Shown here piece by piece: positions 32,564 through 38,383 of a stretch of 41,302 nucleotides of DNA; positions within the stretch are counted from its first letter, which is position 1; every line of letters starts with the position of its first letter. The position numbers and the translations under genes were made by a program. The stretch is from an uncultured Prevotellaceae bacterium (GTDB lineage: Bacteria > Bacteroidota > Bacteroidia > Bacteroidales > Bacteroidaceae). The stretch covers positions 1 to 41,302 of the forward strand of contig OMWI01000030.1 of the NCBI GenBank assembly GCA_900314715.1. Direction: 5' to 3'. The notes below the pieces were generated by a model, which was given only the letters and a program-made list of their open reading frames with translations, was not told the origin of the DNA and made no database searches.

Positions 32564-32591
32564 GTAGAATCATAACCGTTAATCATTCTAC
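32564..32591. promoter_or_regulatory. Inverted repeat, candidate operator
   Basis: GTAGAATCAT and ATCATTCTAC pair at nine of ten positions over an eight-base loop. It lies about 110 bases upstream of the flavodoxin promoter in an otherwise empty 335-base gap. Confidence 0.4.
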
Positions 32592-32702
32592 AAGCGAAGA
32601 AAAAACAAACGCTTTCATAGATATATTTCTCCTGACAATAGAATCCGTAAAATTGGTAGATAAATCCGCAATTTGCGTAAGTGATAAACGGAGAAATTTT
32701 CG

Positions 32703-32710
32703 TATCTTTG
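32703..32710 (+). promoter_or_regulatory. -7 box (TATCTTTG) for the flavodoxin operon
   Basis: Perfect TAnnTTTG match 25 bases before the ATG at 32736. The nearest TTTG upstream is at 32672-32675, a spacing of 27, longer than usual. Confidence 0.65.
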
Positions 32711-32735
32711 CATCATGGTTAAAAAACTATGAAAT

Positions 32736-33290
32736 ATGAAGAAATTAATGATTATGCTTACGGCACTATTGGCTATCAGTCTGAGTGCCTGTTCACAAAA
32801 CGGAAAGAAGGAGAATAAACAAATGAAGACGTTAGTAGCCTATTTCTCAGCATCGGGCGTAACCAAAAAAGCTGCACAACAATTGGCTGAGGTTGCTGGT
32901 GCAGACCTTCACGAAATTAAGCCAGAGACTCCTTACACGGATGCAGACCTTGATTGGACCGATCAACAATCTCGTTCTTCTGTTGAAATGAAGGATAAGA
33001 AAAGTCGTCCTGCCATTACGGCAAAGCTCGCCAACATGCAGGAATATGACGTAGTTTATGTGGGCTTCCCCATCTGGTGGTATACTTGTCCTACTATCAT
33101 CAACACCTTTATGGAGGCTTATGATTTCAAGGGTAAGACCGTTATTCCTTTCGCTACATCTGGCGGTAGCACCATCAAGAAGGCTTGTGAAGACTTGAAA
33201 GCAACTTATCCTAACATCAATTGGAAAGAAGGAAAACTGCTCAACAGAACATCGAAAGAGGAAATGGAAAAATGGATTAAAGGAAAGTAA
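32736..33290 (+). CDS. Flavodoxin lipoprotein
   Basis: 184 residues. The signal ends in a lipobox (LLAISLSAC), and an internal Met just after it ([20 protein letters not shown]) is where cytosolic flavodoxins begin. The FMN phosphate loop is [12 protein letters not shown] and the flavin-stacking loop is [17 protein letters not shown], as in flavodoxin-4-type proteins. It was the first gene of an operon whose next member was the alcohol dehydrogenase now at 38363: 28 bases after its stop the dehydrogenase's first codons still stand, cut off by the integrative element. It probably supplied electrons to partner enzymes at the envelope. Confidence 0.9.
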   Translation: MKKLMIMLTALLAISLSACSQNGKKENKQMKTLVAYFSASGVTKKAAQQLAEVAGADLHEIKPETPYTDADLDWTDQQSRSSVEMKDKKSRPAITAKLANMQEYDVVYVGFPIWWYTCPTIINTFMEAYDFKGKTVIPFATSGGSTIKKACEDLKATYPNINWKEGKLLNRTSKEEMEKWIKGK

Positions 33291-33316
33291 AACGTAAAAC
33301 AAAATAAAAATACAAC

Positions 33317-33338
33317 TATGCAAGGTAATTTTTCATAG
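33317..33338 (+). repeat. attL-like junction with dehydrogenase remnant (MQGNFS-stop)
   Basis: Reads ATGCAAGGTAATTTTTCATAG, six dehydrogenase codons followed by a stop. It matches attR at 38362 in TATGCAAGG and TTTTC and differs only at synonymous positions up to the stop. The preceding 28 bases are the native flavodoxin-dehydrogenase spacer. Confidence 0.75.
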
Positions 33339-33436
33339 GAAAATAAAAACCTAACAAAAACCCAATAACAAAAGGCTTTCTGAAAGATAATGCCAATTGT
33401 TATTTATTGTTATTTTGCCGTTTTTTGGTGCATTTT

Positions 33437-33453
33437 TGTTACTCGTTTGTTAC
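33437..33453 (+). repeat. Integrase-type direct repeats, left end
   Basis: TGTTAC at 33437 and 33448, 11 bases apart, within TGTTACTCGTTTGTTAC. The right end has the same motif with the same spacing (38281). These are candidate arm-type sites and they overlap the integrase promoter region. Confidence 0.55.
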
Positions 33454-33473
33454 TCAATATCATTTTTTCTTTG

Positions 33474-33481
33474 TATCTTTG
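33474..33481 (+). promoter_or_regulatory. -7 box (TATCTTTG) for the integrase gene
   Basis: Perfect TAnnTTTG match 30 bases before the ATG at 33512. A TTTG lies at 33446-33449 (24-base spacing), inside the direct repeats, so site binding by integrase could repress its own promoter. Confidence 0.6.
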
Positions 33482-33486
33482 CAAAC

Positions 33487-33503
33487 GGTAACAAATTAAT
33501 AAC
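33487..33503 (-). repeat. Inverted copy of the right-end GTTAC site
   Basis: The complement is GTTATTAATTTGTTACC, identical in 16 of 17 bases to 38282-38298 (GTTACTAATTTGTTACC). It sits in the integrase leader. Confidence 0.6.
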
Positions 33504-33511
33504 AAAACATT

Positions 33512-34690
33512 ATGGCAAGAACAAAAAAGCAATTAAAGGCAAAAGAGCCTATTGCACTAAGACAAAAGCCCCTTTCTAAAGGCGGTTACTCGCTTTATCT
33601 GGATATATACCAGAATGGCAAAAGAACTTATGATTTTTTGAAATTGTACCTTGTGCCAGAAGTTGATGAGGCAACAGCAACCCAGAACAAGAACACTATC
33701 AAGGTAGCAAACGCTATCAAGGCAAAGAGAGTGATTGAGATTGCAAACGGTAAGGCGGGGATTGTTAAAGATACCACTTTTGGCAAAATGTTGCTTGTGG
33801 ATTGGATAGATGAGTATAAAGCGGGGAAATTTGGTAGGCAGAACTCACTAACCATTGGCAGACTGAAAAAACATATTGCTAATTATAACGATGGAAAGGC
33901 GGTAATGATGCAAGATGTTGATGAGGCTTATTGCAAGGGCTTTATTTCTTACCTTGCAAATAAGGCTTGTGGGTTATATGTTGGGAAAGATGGAAAAGAG
34001 GTTGAGGGGAAAAGGATTGGGAAAAACACGGCTAATTTATACTTTGTGCATTTTGCAAGTGCTATGAATGAGGCGGTAAGAAGAAAAATTGTATCAAGCA
34101 ACCCCACAAAGTTTTTGAGCAAAGAGGATAAAAAACCAATAAAAGCCCCAAAGCCTCAACGTGGATATTTGACTATTGATGAGGTAAAGGCTTTAATAGA
34201 AACCGGTATAAAGCGATACCAGATAAAGCAAGCATTTCTTTTTGCTGTTTTTTGTGGGTTGAGGATAAGCGATATAAGAGCCTTGAAATGGGGTGATTTG
34301 TCTAATGATGGTAAGCAATGGAGAGCAAGCGTTTTAATGAAAAAGACAAAAGAACGGTTGGAGTTGCCTTTGTCTGATGAGGCTATGAAGTGGTTACCAG
34401 AACGGGGCGGGGCTTCAAATAATGCTTTGGTGTTTGGTAATTTGCCAAATGCTTTAGGAATTAATAGAGGTATTAAGGAGTGGGCAAAGCAAGCAGGGAT
34501 AAAGAAAGATATTTGCTTTCATGTTTCCCGCCATACCTTTGCAACAGCCTTGCTAACAATGGGGGCAGACTTATACACTACAAGCAAATTATTAGGACAT
34601 ACCAATTTAAGCACAACCCAAATTTATGCCGATATAGTAAGCAAGAAAAAGGCTGATGCCGTTAACGTGTTGGGAAAGGCTTTTGAATAA
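33512..34690 (+). CDS. Tyrosine recombinase / integrase
   Basis: 392 residues. An N-terminal arm-binding domain (about 1-95: PLSKGGYSLYLDIYQNGKRT) and a SAM-like core-binding domain (100-205) precede the catalytic domain. The catalytic residues are all present: Arg in CGLRISDIRALKW, Lys in KKTKERLELPL, His-x-x-Arg in CFHVSRHTFATALL, His in LLGHTNLSTTQIYAD and the nucleophile Tyr in the same stretch. This is the Bacteroidetes phage-integrase type that moves small elements and conjugative transposons. It is the first gene inside the left end and most likely recombined the element into the dehydrogenase start. Confidence 0.95.
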   Translation: MARTKKQLKAKEPIALRQKPLSKGGYSLYLDIYQNGKRTYDFLKLYLVPEVDEATATQNKNTIKVANAIKAKRVIEIANGKAGIVKDTTFGKMLLVDWIDEYKAGKFGRQNSLTIGRLKKHIANYNDGKAVMMQDVDEAYCKGFISYLANKACGLYVGKDGKEVEGKRIGKNTANLYFVHFASAMNEAVRRKIVSSNPTKFLSKEDKKPIKAPKPQRGYLTIDEVKALIETGIKRYQIKQAFLFAVFCGLRISDIRALKWGDLSNDGKQWRASVLMKKTKERLELPLSDEAMKWLPERGGASNNALVFGNLPNALGINRGIKEWAKQAGIKKDICFHVSRHTFATALLTMGADLYTTSKLLGHTNLSTTQIYADIVSKKKADAVNVLGKAFE

Positions 34691-34712
34691 TAACTTTTAA
34701 GCGGGTAAGTTA
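34691..34712 (+). promoter_or_regulatory. Hairpin covering the start of the second element gene
   Basis: TAACTT (34691-34696) can pair with AAGTTA (34707-34712) over ten bases; the right arm touches the ATG and the purine-rich AAGCGGG lies in the loop. It might limit translation, but six pairs is weak evidence. Confidence 0.3.
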
Positions 34713-35329
34713 TGACAAAGTATGATATAGACATAATGGAAGTTATTTGGAATAATCTAACGACCAAACAAAAGATAGATGCCTTACAACAAGCAAAGAA
34801 TAATATTTGCTATACACCAAATGAAATGGCAGTAGAAACGTGGAATGTTTGCACCCACTATTTTAAAGAAAAAGGACTTGCAAGGGCGGCTCACATTGAG
34901 GGAGGGGGAGTAGAGGCTATACAATTAACAGATTTGGGATTATCTTTGTTTGATGCAATAAAGCAGTCACAAGAAAATAACCAAAGCCTCAACCCAAAGC
35001 CTCAACCAGAGGGGGCGGGGTTGCCTTATGTACTTAACACCGATGAGGCTAAAGGGCTTCTGGAAAGGCTTTGCAAGGCGGGATATTGTGATAGTGTATA
35101 TAAGTGGGTTAATGGCACAGCATACCAAGCAGCACAAGCAGCATATAATATTGGTGCTATCCTTTGGAAAGGCAATAAGTGGAAACCTTTTGAAATATAT
35201 TGGGGGTTTGCAAATATGGCACAAACATTTGCAAAGAACAGATTGGAGGCAAACCAGAAAGATATAGATGATATTGATGGACTTTACCCAGAGAACAACC
35301 CGCCAGAAAAAGATTTGATAAAATTGTAA
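34712..35329 (+). CDS. Element protein, unknown function
   Basis: 205 residues with no signal or membrane segment. The N-terminal 90 residues (MEVIWNNLTTKQKIDALQQA, EGGGVEAIQLTDLGLSLFDA) have the look of a winged helix. A Pro-rich linker (NPKPQPEGAGLP) leads to a helical C-terminal part (NTDEAKGLLERLCKAGYCDS, AQAAYNIGAILWKG). I do not recognise the family. It follows the integrase after 21 bases and is probably read from the integrase promoter. The palindrome just downstream may end that transcript. Confidence 0.65.
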   Translation: MTKYDIDIMEVIWNNLTTKQKIDALQQAKNNICYTPNEMAVETWNVCTHYFKEKGLARAAHIEGGGVEAIQLTDLGLSLFDAIKQSQENNQSLNPKPQPEGAGLPYVLNTDEAKGLLERLCKAGYCDSVYKWVNGTAYQAAQAAYNIGAILWKGNKWKPFEIYWGFANMAQTFAKNRLEANQKDIDDIDGLYPENNPPEKDLIKL

Positions 35330-35339
35330 AAATGGGATG

Positions 35340-35376
35340 CCCCTATGTAGTCACTATGATAGTCACTATATAGGGG
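35340..35376. terminator. 37-bp near-perfect palindrome, terminator or operator
   Basis: CCCCTAT...ATAGGGG closes a palindrome whose middle is TAGTCACTATGATAGTCACTA. It is followed by a T-rich run, fitting a terminator for the upstream gene. Being palindromic and just upstream of the excisionase promoter, it could also be an operator. Confidence 0.5.
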
Positions 35377-35397
35377 TATTTCTTTTCTTTTGTTGCC

Positions 35398-35405
35398 TAT
35401 CTTTG
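35398..35405 (+). promoter_or_regulatory. -7 box (TATCTTTG) for the excisionase-Rep transcript
   Basis: Perfect TAnnTTTG match 32 bases before the ATG at 35438, supporting that start over the ATG at 35390, which precedes the box. Confidence 0.65.
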
Positions 35406-35437
35406 CACCAAAATTATTAAATAAAAAAAGCAAGGAT

Positions 35438-35731
35438 ATGGCAAATGAAGAAATGATTTTAGAAAAGTTGCAAGCGATAGAGCGTTATAGTCTATTGAGT
35501 GCAAAAAATGTGCTTCTGATTGATGAGGTAGCACTATTAACGGGGTTGTCAAAAAGCCGTTTGTATAAGCTGACATGTGGAAAGCAAATACCTTTCTACA
35601 AAAACGCTAAAATGTTATATTTTGACAAAGCGGAAATAGAAAATTGGATGAGGCAAAACAAATCTATAAGCCAGATGGAGGCAGAACAAAAAGCAGATGC
35701 CTATTTGGTAAGGAAAGGGGGTGCTATATGA
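35438..35731 (+). CDS. Excisionase-like helix-turn-helix protein
   Basis: 97 residues from the ATG at 35438. The HTH_17/MerR-like core reads LLIDEVALLTGLSKSRLYKL followed by the wing GKQIPFYKNAKMLYFDKAEI then ENWM, the standard pattern of small DNA-binding proteins that act as recombination directionality factors in Bacteroidetes elements. It overlaps the next gene by four bases (ATGA at 35728). By position it should assist excision or regulate the element; which of the GTTAC sites it binds is unknown. Confidence 0.85.
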   Translation: MANEEMILEKLQAIERYSLLSAKNVLLIDEVALLTGLSKSRLYKLTCGKQIPFYKNAKMLYFDKAEIENWMRQNKSISQMEAEQKADAYLVRKGGAI

Positions 35732-36189
35732 TTATTACCGATTATTACCGCTTTCAAAAGTTGCAAGGTCAAAAGAGCAAATTAAGAATTGATTGTGTTG
35801 CAAGTAGTGAGAGTTATCCGCCGATGGAGGCTTTGAGAAATAAGGAGGGGGCTTTGTTTGTTTATTTGGGAGACAACGTATATACAAGGGCGGGCAATGA
35901 AAGGCGGGCTGATATGGCTTTAAGTAGAGGTTGCCATATAAGCAGCATTTTTAACCCAGACACAGAGCAGCCGTATTGGTATGGGGATTTCAACCACACA
36001 GCAGATGCCTTGTTATTTGTGCACAAAGATGCCAATTTCATAAATGGCGGGGTACAAGTTGGGGCGGTTGTGGAGTGCTTTGTATGTAGGGGGCAAAGGA
36101 ATAACAGAGCACAGTTATACAACCTTTTATGTGATGGAGATTTGGATGAGGAAATAGAGGCGGTAAGGAAAGCAACAGCCACCTTTTAA
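35728..36189 (+). CDS. Element protein, unknown function
   Basis: 153 residues from the ATG at 35728, coupled to the excisionase-like gene; an open frame upstream is only overlap with that gene. The protein is soluble and predicted alpha/beta (IITDYYRFQKLQGQKSKLRI, VYLGDNVYTRAGNERRADMA, ADALLFVHKDANFINGGVQV). Its sequence has no motif I can name. Its place between an excisionase and a Rep gene suggests a role in element maintenance. Confidence 0.65.
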   Translation: MIITDYYRFQKLQGQKSKLRIDCVASSESYPPMEALRNKEGALFVYLGDNVYTRAGNERRADMALSRGCHISSIFNPDTEQPYWYGDFNHTADALLFVHKDANFINGGVQVGAVVECFVCRGQRNNRAQLYNLLCDGDLDEEIEAVRKATATF

Positions 36190-36207
36190 GTTACCGATTT
36201 AGTAACC
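36190..36207. repeat. 18-bp dyad GTTACCGATTTAGTAACC, copy upstream of rep
   Basis: Identical to 37185-37202 on the other side of the rep gene; GTTAC and GTAAC form the dyad. Fits an operator or a replication-initiator site. Confidence 0.65.
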
Positions 36208-36214
36208 GTGTCTT

Positions 36215-37153
36215 ATGTATGATACATTATATCTAAACCTAACAGAGGCAGAGGCGGGCGGGGTTGATTTCCTTAGTGAGATACCTTGCTATCTGGAAAG
36301 GGTAAGTGAGCACAATTATGGCGGTCATGTTATCCTTTCTGGATGCCTTAACGGGTTAAAGGTAAGTGCAAGCCGATACCAAATAAAGATTAAAGGCTCT
36401 ATTTGCAAATACTACCTTAACGACAATTTGCAAACTATGGGGCGGGGCGATACCCAGAGGGCTTTTGAAAGGCTTTCTGATGAGTTGCACCTACCAATGA
36501 GCCTTGCAACCGTGCACCGTGTTGATGTAGGACAAAACTTTATAATGAAAAGCCCCACAGATGTATATTTAAATCATTTGGGGGTGCTAAAGAATTATAA
36601 GCGATGCCCAATGATAGAGGCGGGCACACTATACTATACAAAGAGGGATGAGGCTATTTGCTTTTATGATAAAGTTAAGGAAAGTAGGCAGAGCAAAGAA
36701 CCTATACCAGAACTATATCAAGGCAGGAATGTGCTAAGATATGAGCAACGATATATAAAGCGGGTTGCAAGCAGCCTCAACGTGCCAGAACTCACGGGGG
36801 AAATGCTATACAATTCAACATTTTATAGGGGGTTGCTATCTTCATGGAAAGACGGATATTTTGCAATAAAGAAAATTAATGATATAACGTTAAACTTCCA
36901 AGCAATGAAAACCAAGCAAGAATTATATAAAATGGGTGTTCTTTCTTTGATAGAGAGGGCGGGCGGAGAAATGGAAATGATAACCCAGATAAACGAGGCT
37001 TGCAAGCGGGGGGATTTATCCAAGAAACAAGCCTTTGATTTAAGGCGGGCTGTTGCTGATGCTTGCAAGCAAAAAGAGGGGCTTGTTACAAAGAATGATT
37101 GTATATGTGAATTAGATAAAAAGGTGTTGGATGCTATAAAGTTTTATAGATAG
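36215..37153 (+). CDS. Phage/plasmid-type replication initiator protein (Phage_CRI / GpII-like)
   Basis: 312 residues. TVHRVDVGQNFIMKSPTDVY followed by LGVLKNYKR matches the core of the phage replication CRI family, and GTLYYTKRDEAICFYDKVKE then NVLRYEQRYIKRV are the other conserved blocks. Such proteins start rolling-circle-type replication of filamentous phages and small plasmids. A Rep gene in an integrated element suggests it replicates once excised, as an integrated plasmid or satellite would. Identical 18-bp dyads lie 7 bases before its ATG and 32 bases after its stop. I do not see an obvious HUH motif, so the catalytic tyrosine is not assigned. Confidence 0.75.
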   Translation: MYDTLYLNLTEAEAGGVDFLSEIPCYLERVSEHNYGGHVILSGCLNGLKVSASRYQIKIKGSICKYYLNDNLQTMGRGDTQRAFERLSDELHLPMSLATVHRVDVGQNFIMKSPTDVYLNHLGVLKNYKRCPMIEAGTLYYTKRDEAICFYDKVKESRQSKEPIPELYQGRNVLRYEQRYIKRVASSLNVPELTGEMLYNSTFYRGLLSSWKDGYFAIKKINDITLNFQAMKTKQELYKMGVLSLIERAGGEMEMITQINEACKRGDLSKKQAFDLRRAVADACKQKEGLVTKNDCICELDKKVLDAIKFYR

Positions 37154-37182
37154 TTGACATGTCATTTATAATAACGTGTCAA
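37154..37182. terminator. Hairpin directly after rep
   Basis: TTGACATG pairs with CGTGTCAA at seven of eight positions over a 13-base loop, starting at the base after the rep stop codon and ending just before the second 18-bp dyad. There is no T run, so it may be an origin structure rather than a terminator. Confidence 0.4.
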
Positions 37183-37184
37183 TT

Positions 37185-37202
37185 GTTACCGATTTAGTAA
37201 CC
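37185..37202. repeat. 18-bp dyad GTTACCGATTTAGTAACC, copy downstream of rep
   Basis: Exact second copy of 36190-36207. Two identical 18-mers 995 bases apart within a 5-kb element are unlikely by chance. Confidence 0.65.
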
Positions 37203-37252
37203 AGATGGGATAAAACTAAAGTAGTATATTATAGTAAATAGGAGGTTGATAT

Positions 37253-37567
37253 ATGGCAAGGCAAAAAAACGATGGGCGGGGGAGATTAGGAGGTAGGAAA
37301 GCGGGAACCCCTAACAAGGTAACGGGAACACTAAAGGACTTTATTTCTGAAATAATAGATGAAAATAGGGAGCAGATAAGAAAAGATTTGAAGGTATTAA
37401 AAGCCAAAGATAGATTATTTGTAATAGAGCGATTTATGCAATACACTTTACCAAAGCAACAGAGCATAAAAGGAGAACTCCTTATAGACAAATTAACAGA
37501 TGAACAAGTAATAGATGTAGCGGATAAACTTTTAAATGAAATGGAAAATGATAGTAAAATTAGATAG
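37253..37567 (+). CDS. Small element protein with GGRKAGTPNK motif
   Basis: 104 residues with the best Shine-Dalgarno of the element (AGGAGGT, seven bases from the ATG). The N-terminus GRGRLGGRKAGTPNKVT is a motif I associate with small proteins in Bacteroidetes phages and mobile elements, some near terminase genes. The rest is helical (LKDFISEIIDENREQIRKDL, DEQVIDVADKLLNEME). Highly basic N-terminus, so nucleic-acid binding is plausible. Function is not known. Confidence 0.7.
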   Translation: MARQKNDGRGRLGGRKAGTPNKVTGTLKDFISEIIDENREQIRKDLKVLKAKDRLFVIERFMQYTLPKQQSIKGELLIDKLTDEQVIDVADKLLNEMENDSKIR

Positions 37568-37706
37568 ACAAGCCAAAATAGAACTCCTTAAAGCGATAAA
37601 AGCGGGAGAGCTTGATATTACTAAGATACCCGTTTTGTTTAATGAGTTGCAAGGCGGTAACGCTTTTATGGAAGTAATGAAAAAGGCAGATAAAGAAGAT
37701 GGGTAA
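37548..37706 (+). CDS. 52-residue overlapping small ORF
   Basis: An ATG at 37548, inside the previous gene, opens a 52-codon frame (MIVKLDRQAKIELLKAIKAG, LDITKIPVLFNELQGGNAFM, stop TAA at 37704-37706). The two genes overlap by 20 bases, so translation would be coupled. The composition is protein-like, with amphipathic helices. I know no family. Confidence 0.5.
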   Translation: MIVKLDRQAKIELLKAIKAGELDITKIPVLFNELQGGNAFMEVMKKADKEDG

Positions 37707-37803
37707 AATACAAAACTATTTGTTTTCAAAATACTTTTTAGGTAAACTATCTTAATACAAAAAAATGGTGCTTCAATTCTTTTTCACACAAGATGATTTT
37801 TGC

Positions 37804-37811
37804 TATTTTTG
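37804..37811 (+). promoter_or_regulatory. -7 box (TATTTTTG) for the 85-residue gene
   Basis: Fits TAnnTTTG and lies 26 bases before the ATG at 37838. Confidence 0.5.
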
Positions 37812-37837
37812 TAAAGTGAACATTAAAGGAAAAGATT

Positions 37838-38095
37838 ATGAGCAATCAAAAAGAGTTTAGCAGGCTACCAAGCCAATTAGAGGAAATCTTAGAAATGGCA
37901 GCAACCCTTAATAACAAGATAGCAGGGTATTTTGATGAAGAAACAGAGAGGCTTAATAGTTTGCCAACAGAAAGCGTTAAGGAGAAAACAACCCCGTTAT
38001 TTGATGCAAGTTGGAAAATGTATGAAGTTATAGATTTGTTGGGAAGATATGCGGGGGTACTTATTGGGGATAAAGTAAAAGGGTTAGAAATATAG
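37838..38095 (+). CDS. Small element protein, unknown function
   Basis: 85 residues, mainly alpha-helical (LPSQLEEILEMAATLNNKIA, TPLFDASWKMYEVIDLLGRY), no signal or membrane segment. It has its own promoter box and is followed by a terminator, so it is an independent unit at the right end of the element. A regulator or immunity-type function would suit the position, but the sequence does not say. Confidence 0.6.
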   Translation: MSNQKEFSRLPSQLEEILEMAATLNNKIAGYFDEETERLNSLPTESVKEKTTPLFDASWKMYEVIDLLGRYAGVLIGDKVKGLEI

Positions 38096-38117
38096 CTATT
38101 TCAATTGTATTATTTTT

Positions 38118-38151
38118 GGGCGGGTGGTTTGTGATAAATAGCCCGCTTTTT
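38118..38151 (+). terminator. Terminator after the 85-residue gene
   Basis: GGGCGGG and GCCCGC arms (38118-38124, 38141-38146) over a 16-base loop, followed by a T run. Confidence 0.6.
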
Positions 38152-38209
38152 GTGTATAATTGACTAAATAACGATATATCCAATAAAAAACACTAAATTT
38201 TAATTAAGG

Positions 38210-38241
38210 TTTGCTTATTTCCAAAATAATGCCTATATTTG
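38210..38241 (+). promoter_or_regulatory. Consensus promoter facing the right end of the element
   Basis: TTTG (38210-38213), 20 bases, then TATATTTG (38234-38241), a full -33/-7 match with no ORF directly behind it. It reads outward toward the dehydrogenase but meets a terminator first. Confidence 0.6.
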
Positions 38242-38247
38242 TACCCA

Positions 38248-38325
38248 GAAAGCCCGCTAAATGGCTTTAAATGGCTGTTTTGTTACTAATTTGTTACCCG
38301 CTTTTAGTATAAGGCGGGCTTTTTA
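38248..38325 (+). ncRNA. Candidate small RNA at the element's right end
   Basis: From the predicted start near 38248 to a terminator (CCCGC 38297-38301, GCGGG 38314-38318, then a T run) lies a transcript of about 78 bases with no ORF. Its 5' end AAAGCCCGC (38249-38257) can also pair with the terminator's GCGGGCTTT (38314-38322), giving two alternative folds. AAATGGCT occurs twice in the loop. It overlaps the right GTTAC site. Confidence 0.4.
38281..38298 (+). repeat. Integrase-type direct repeats, right end
   Basis: TGTTAC at 38281 and 38292, 11 bases apart as at the left end. GTTACTAATTTGTTACC (38282-38298) is the inverse of 33487-33503 with one difference. Confidence 0.55.
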
Positions 38326-38361
38326 ATTGAAAATCAATTACTTATAACAATTATAAAGACT

Positions 38362-38383
38362 TATGCAAGGAAACTTTTCTTAT
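38362..38383 (+). repeat. attR-like junction at the dehydrogenase start
   Basis: TATGCAAGGAAACTTTTCTTA pairs with attL at 33317. The start codon and first codons are kept, so the gene stays intact but gets a new upstream region from the element. Confidence 0.75.

Larger units (their letters stand above)
33317..38383 (+). mobile_element. 5-kb integrative element inserted at the alcohol dehydrogenase start
   Basis: The element lies between two copies of the dehydrogenase 5' end (both ATG-CAA-GG..., coding MQGNFS). It carries a tyrosine integrase, an unknown gene, an HTH excisionase-like gene, a phage/plasmid-type Rep gene and four small unknown genes, all on the plus strand, with terminators at the right end. 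Base use is more AT-rich than the flanks, and a family of GTTAC-containing sites occurs only here. There is no relaxase, coat or packaging gene that I can recognise, so it may be an integrated plasmid or a satellite that depends on a helper. Confidence 0.85.

Noticed and set aside
33317-38383. Complete prophage or conjugative transposon
   Set aside because: No capsid, tail, portal, relaxase or transfer genes were found in the 5 kb; only integrase, regulators, Rep and small unknown genes.
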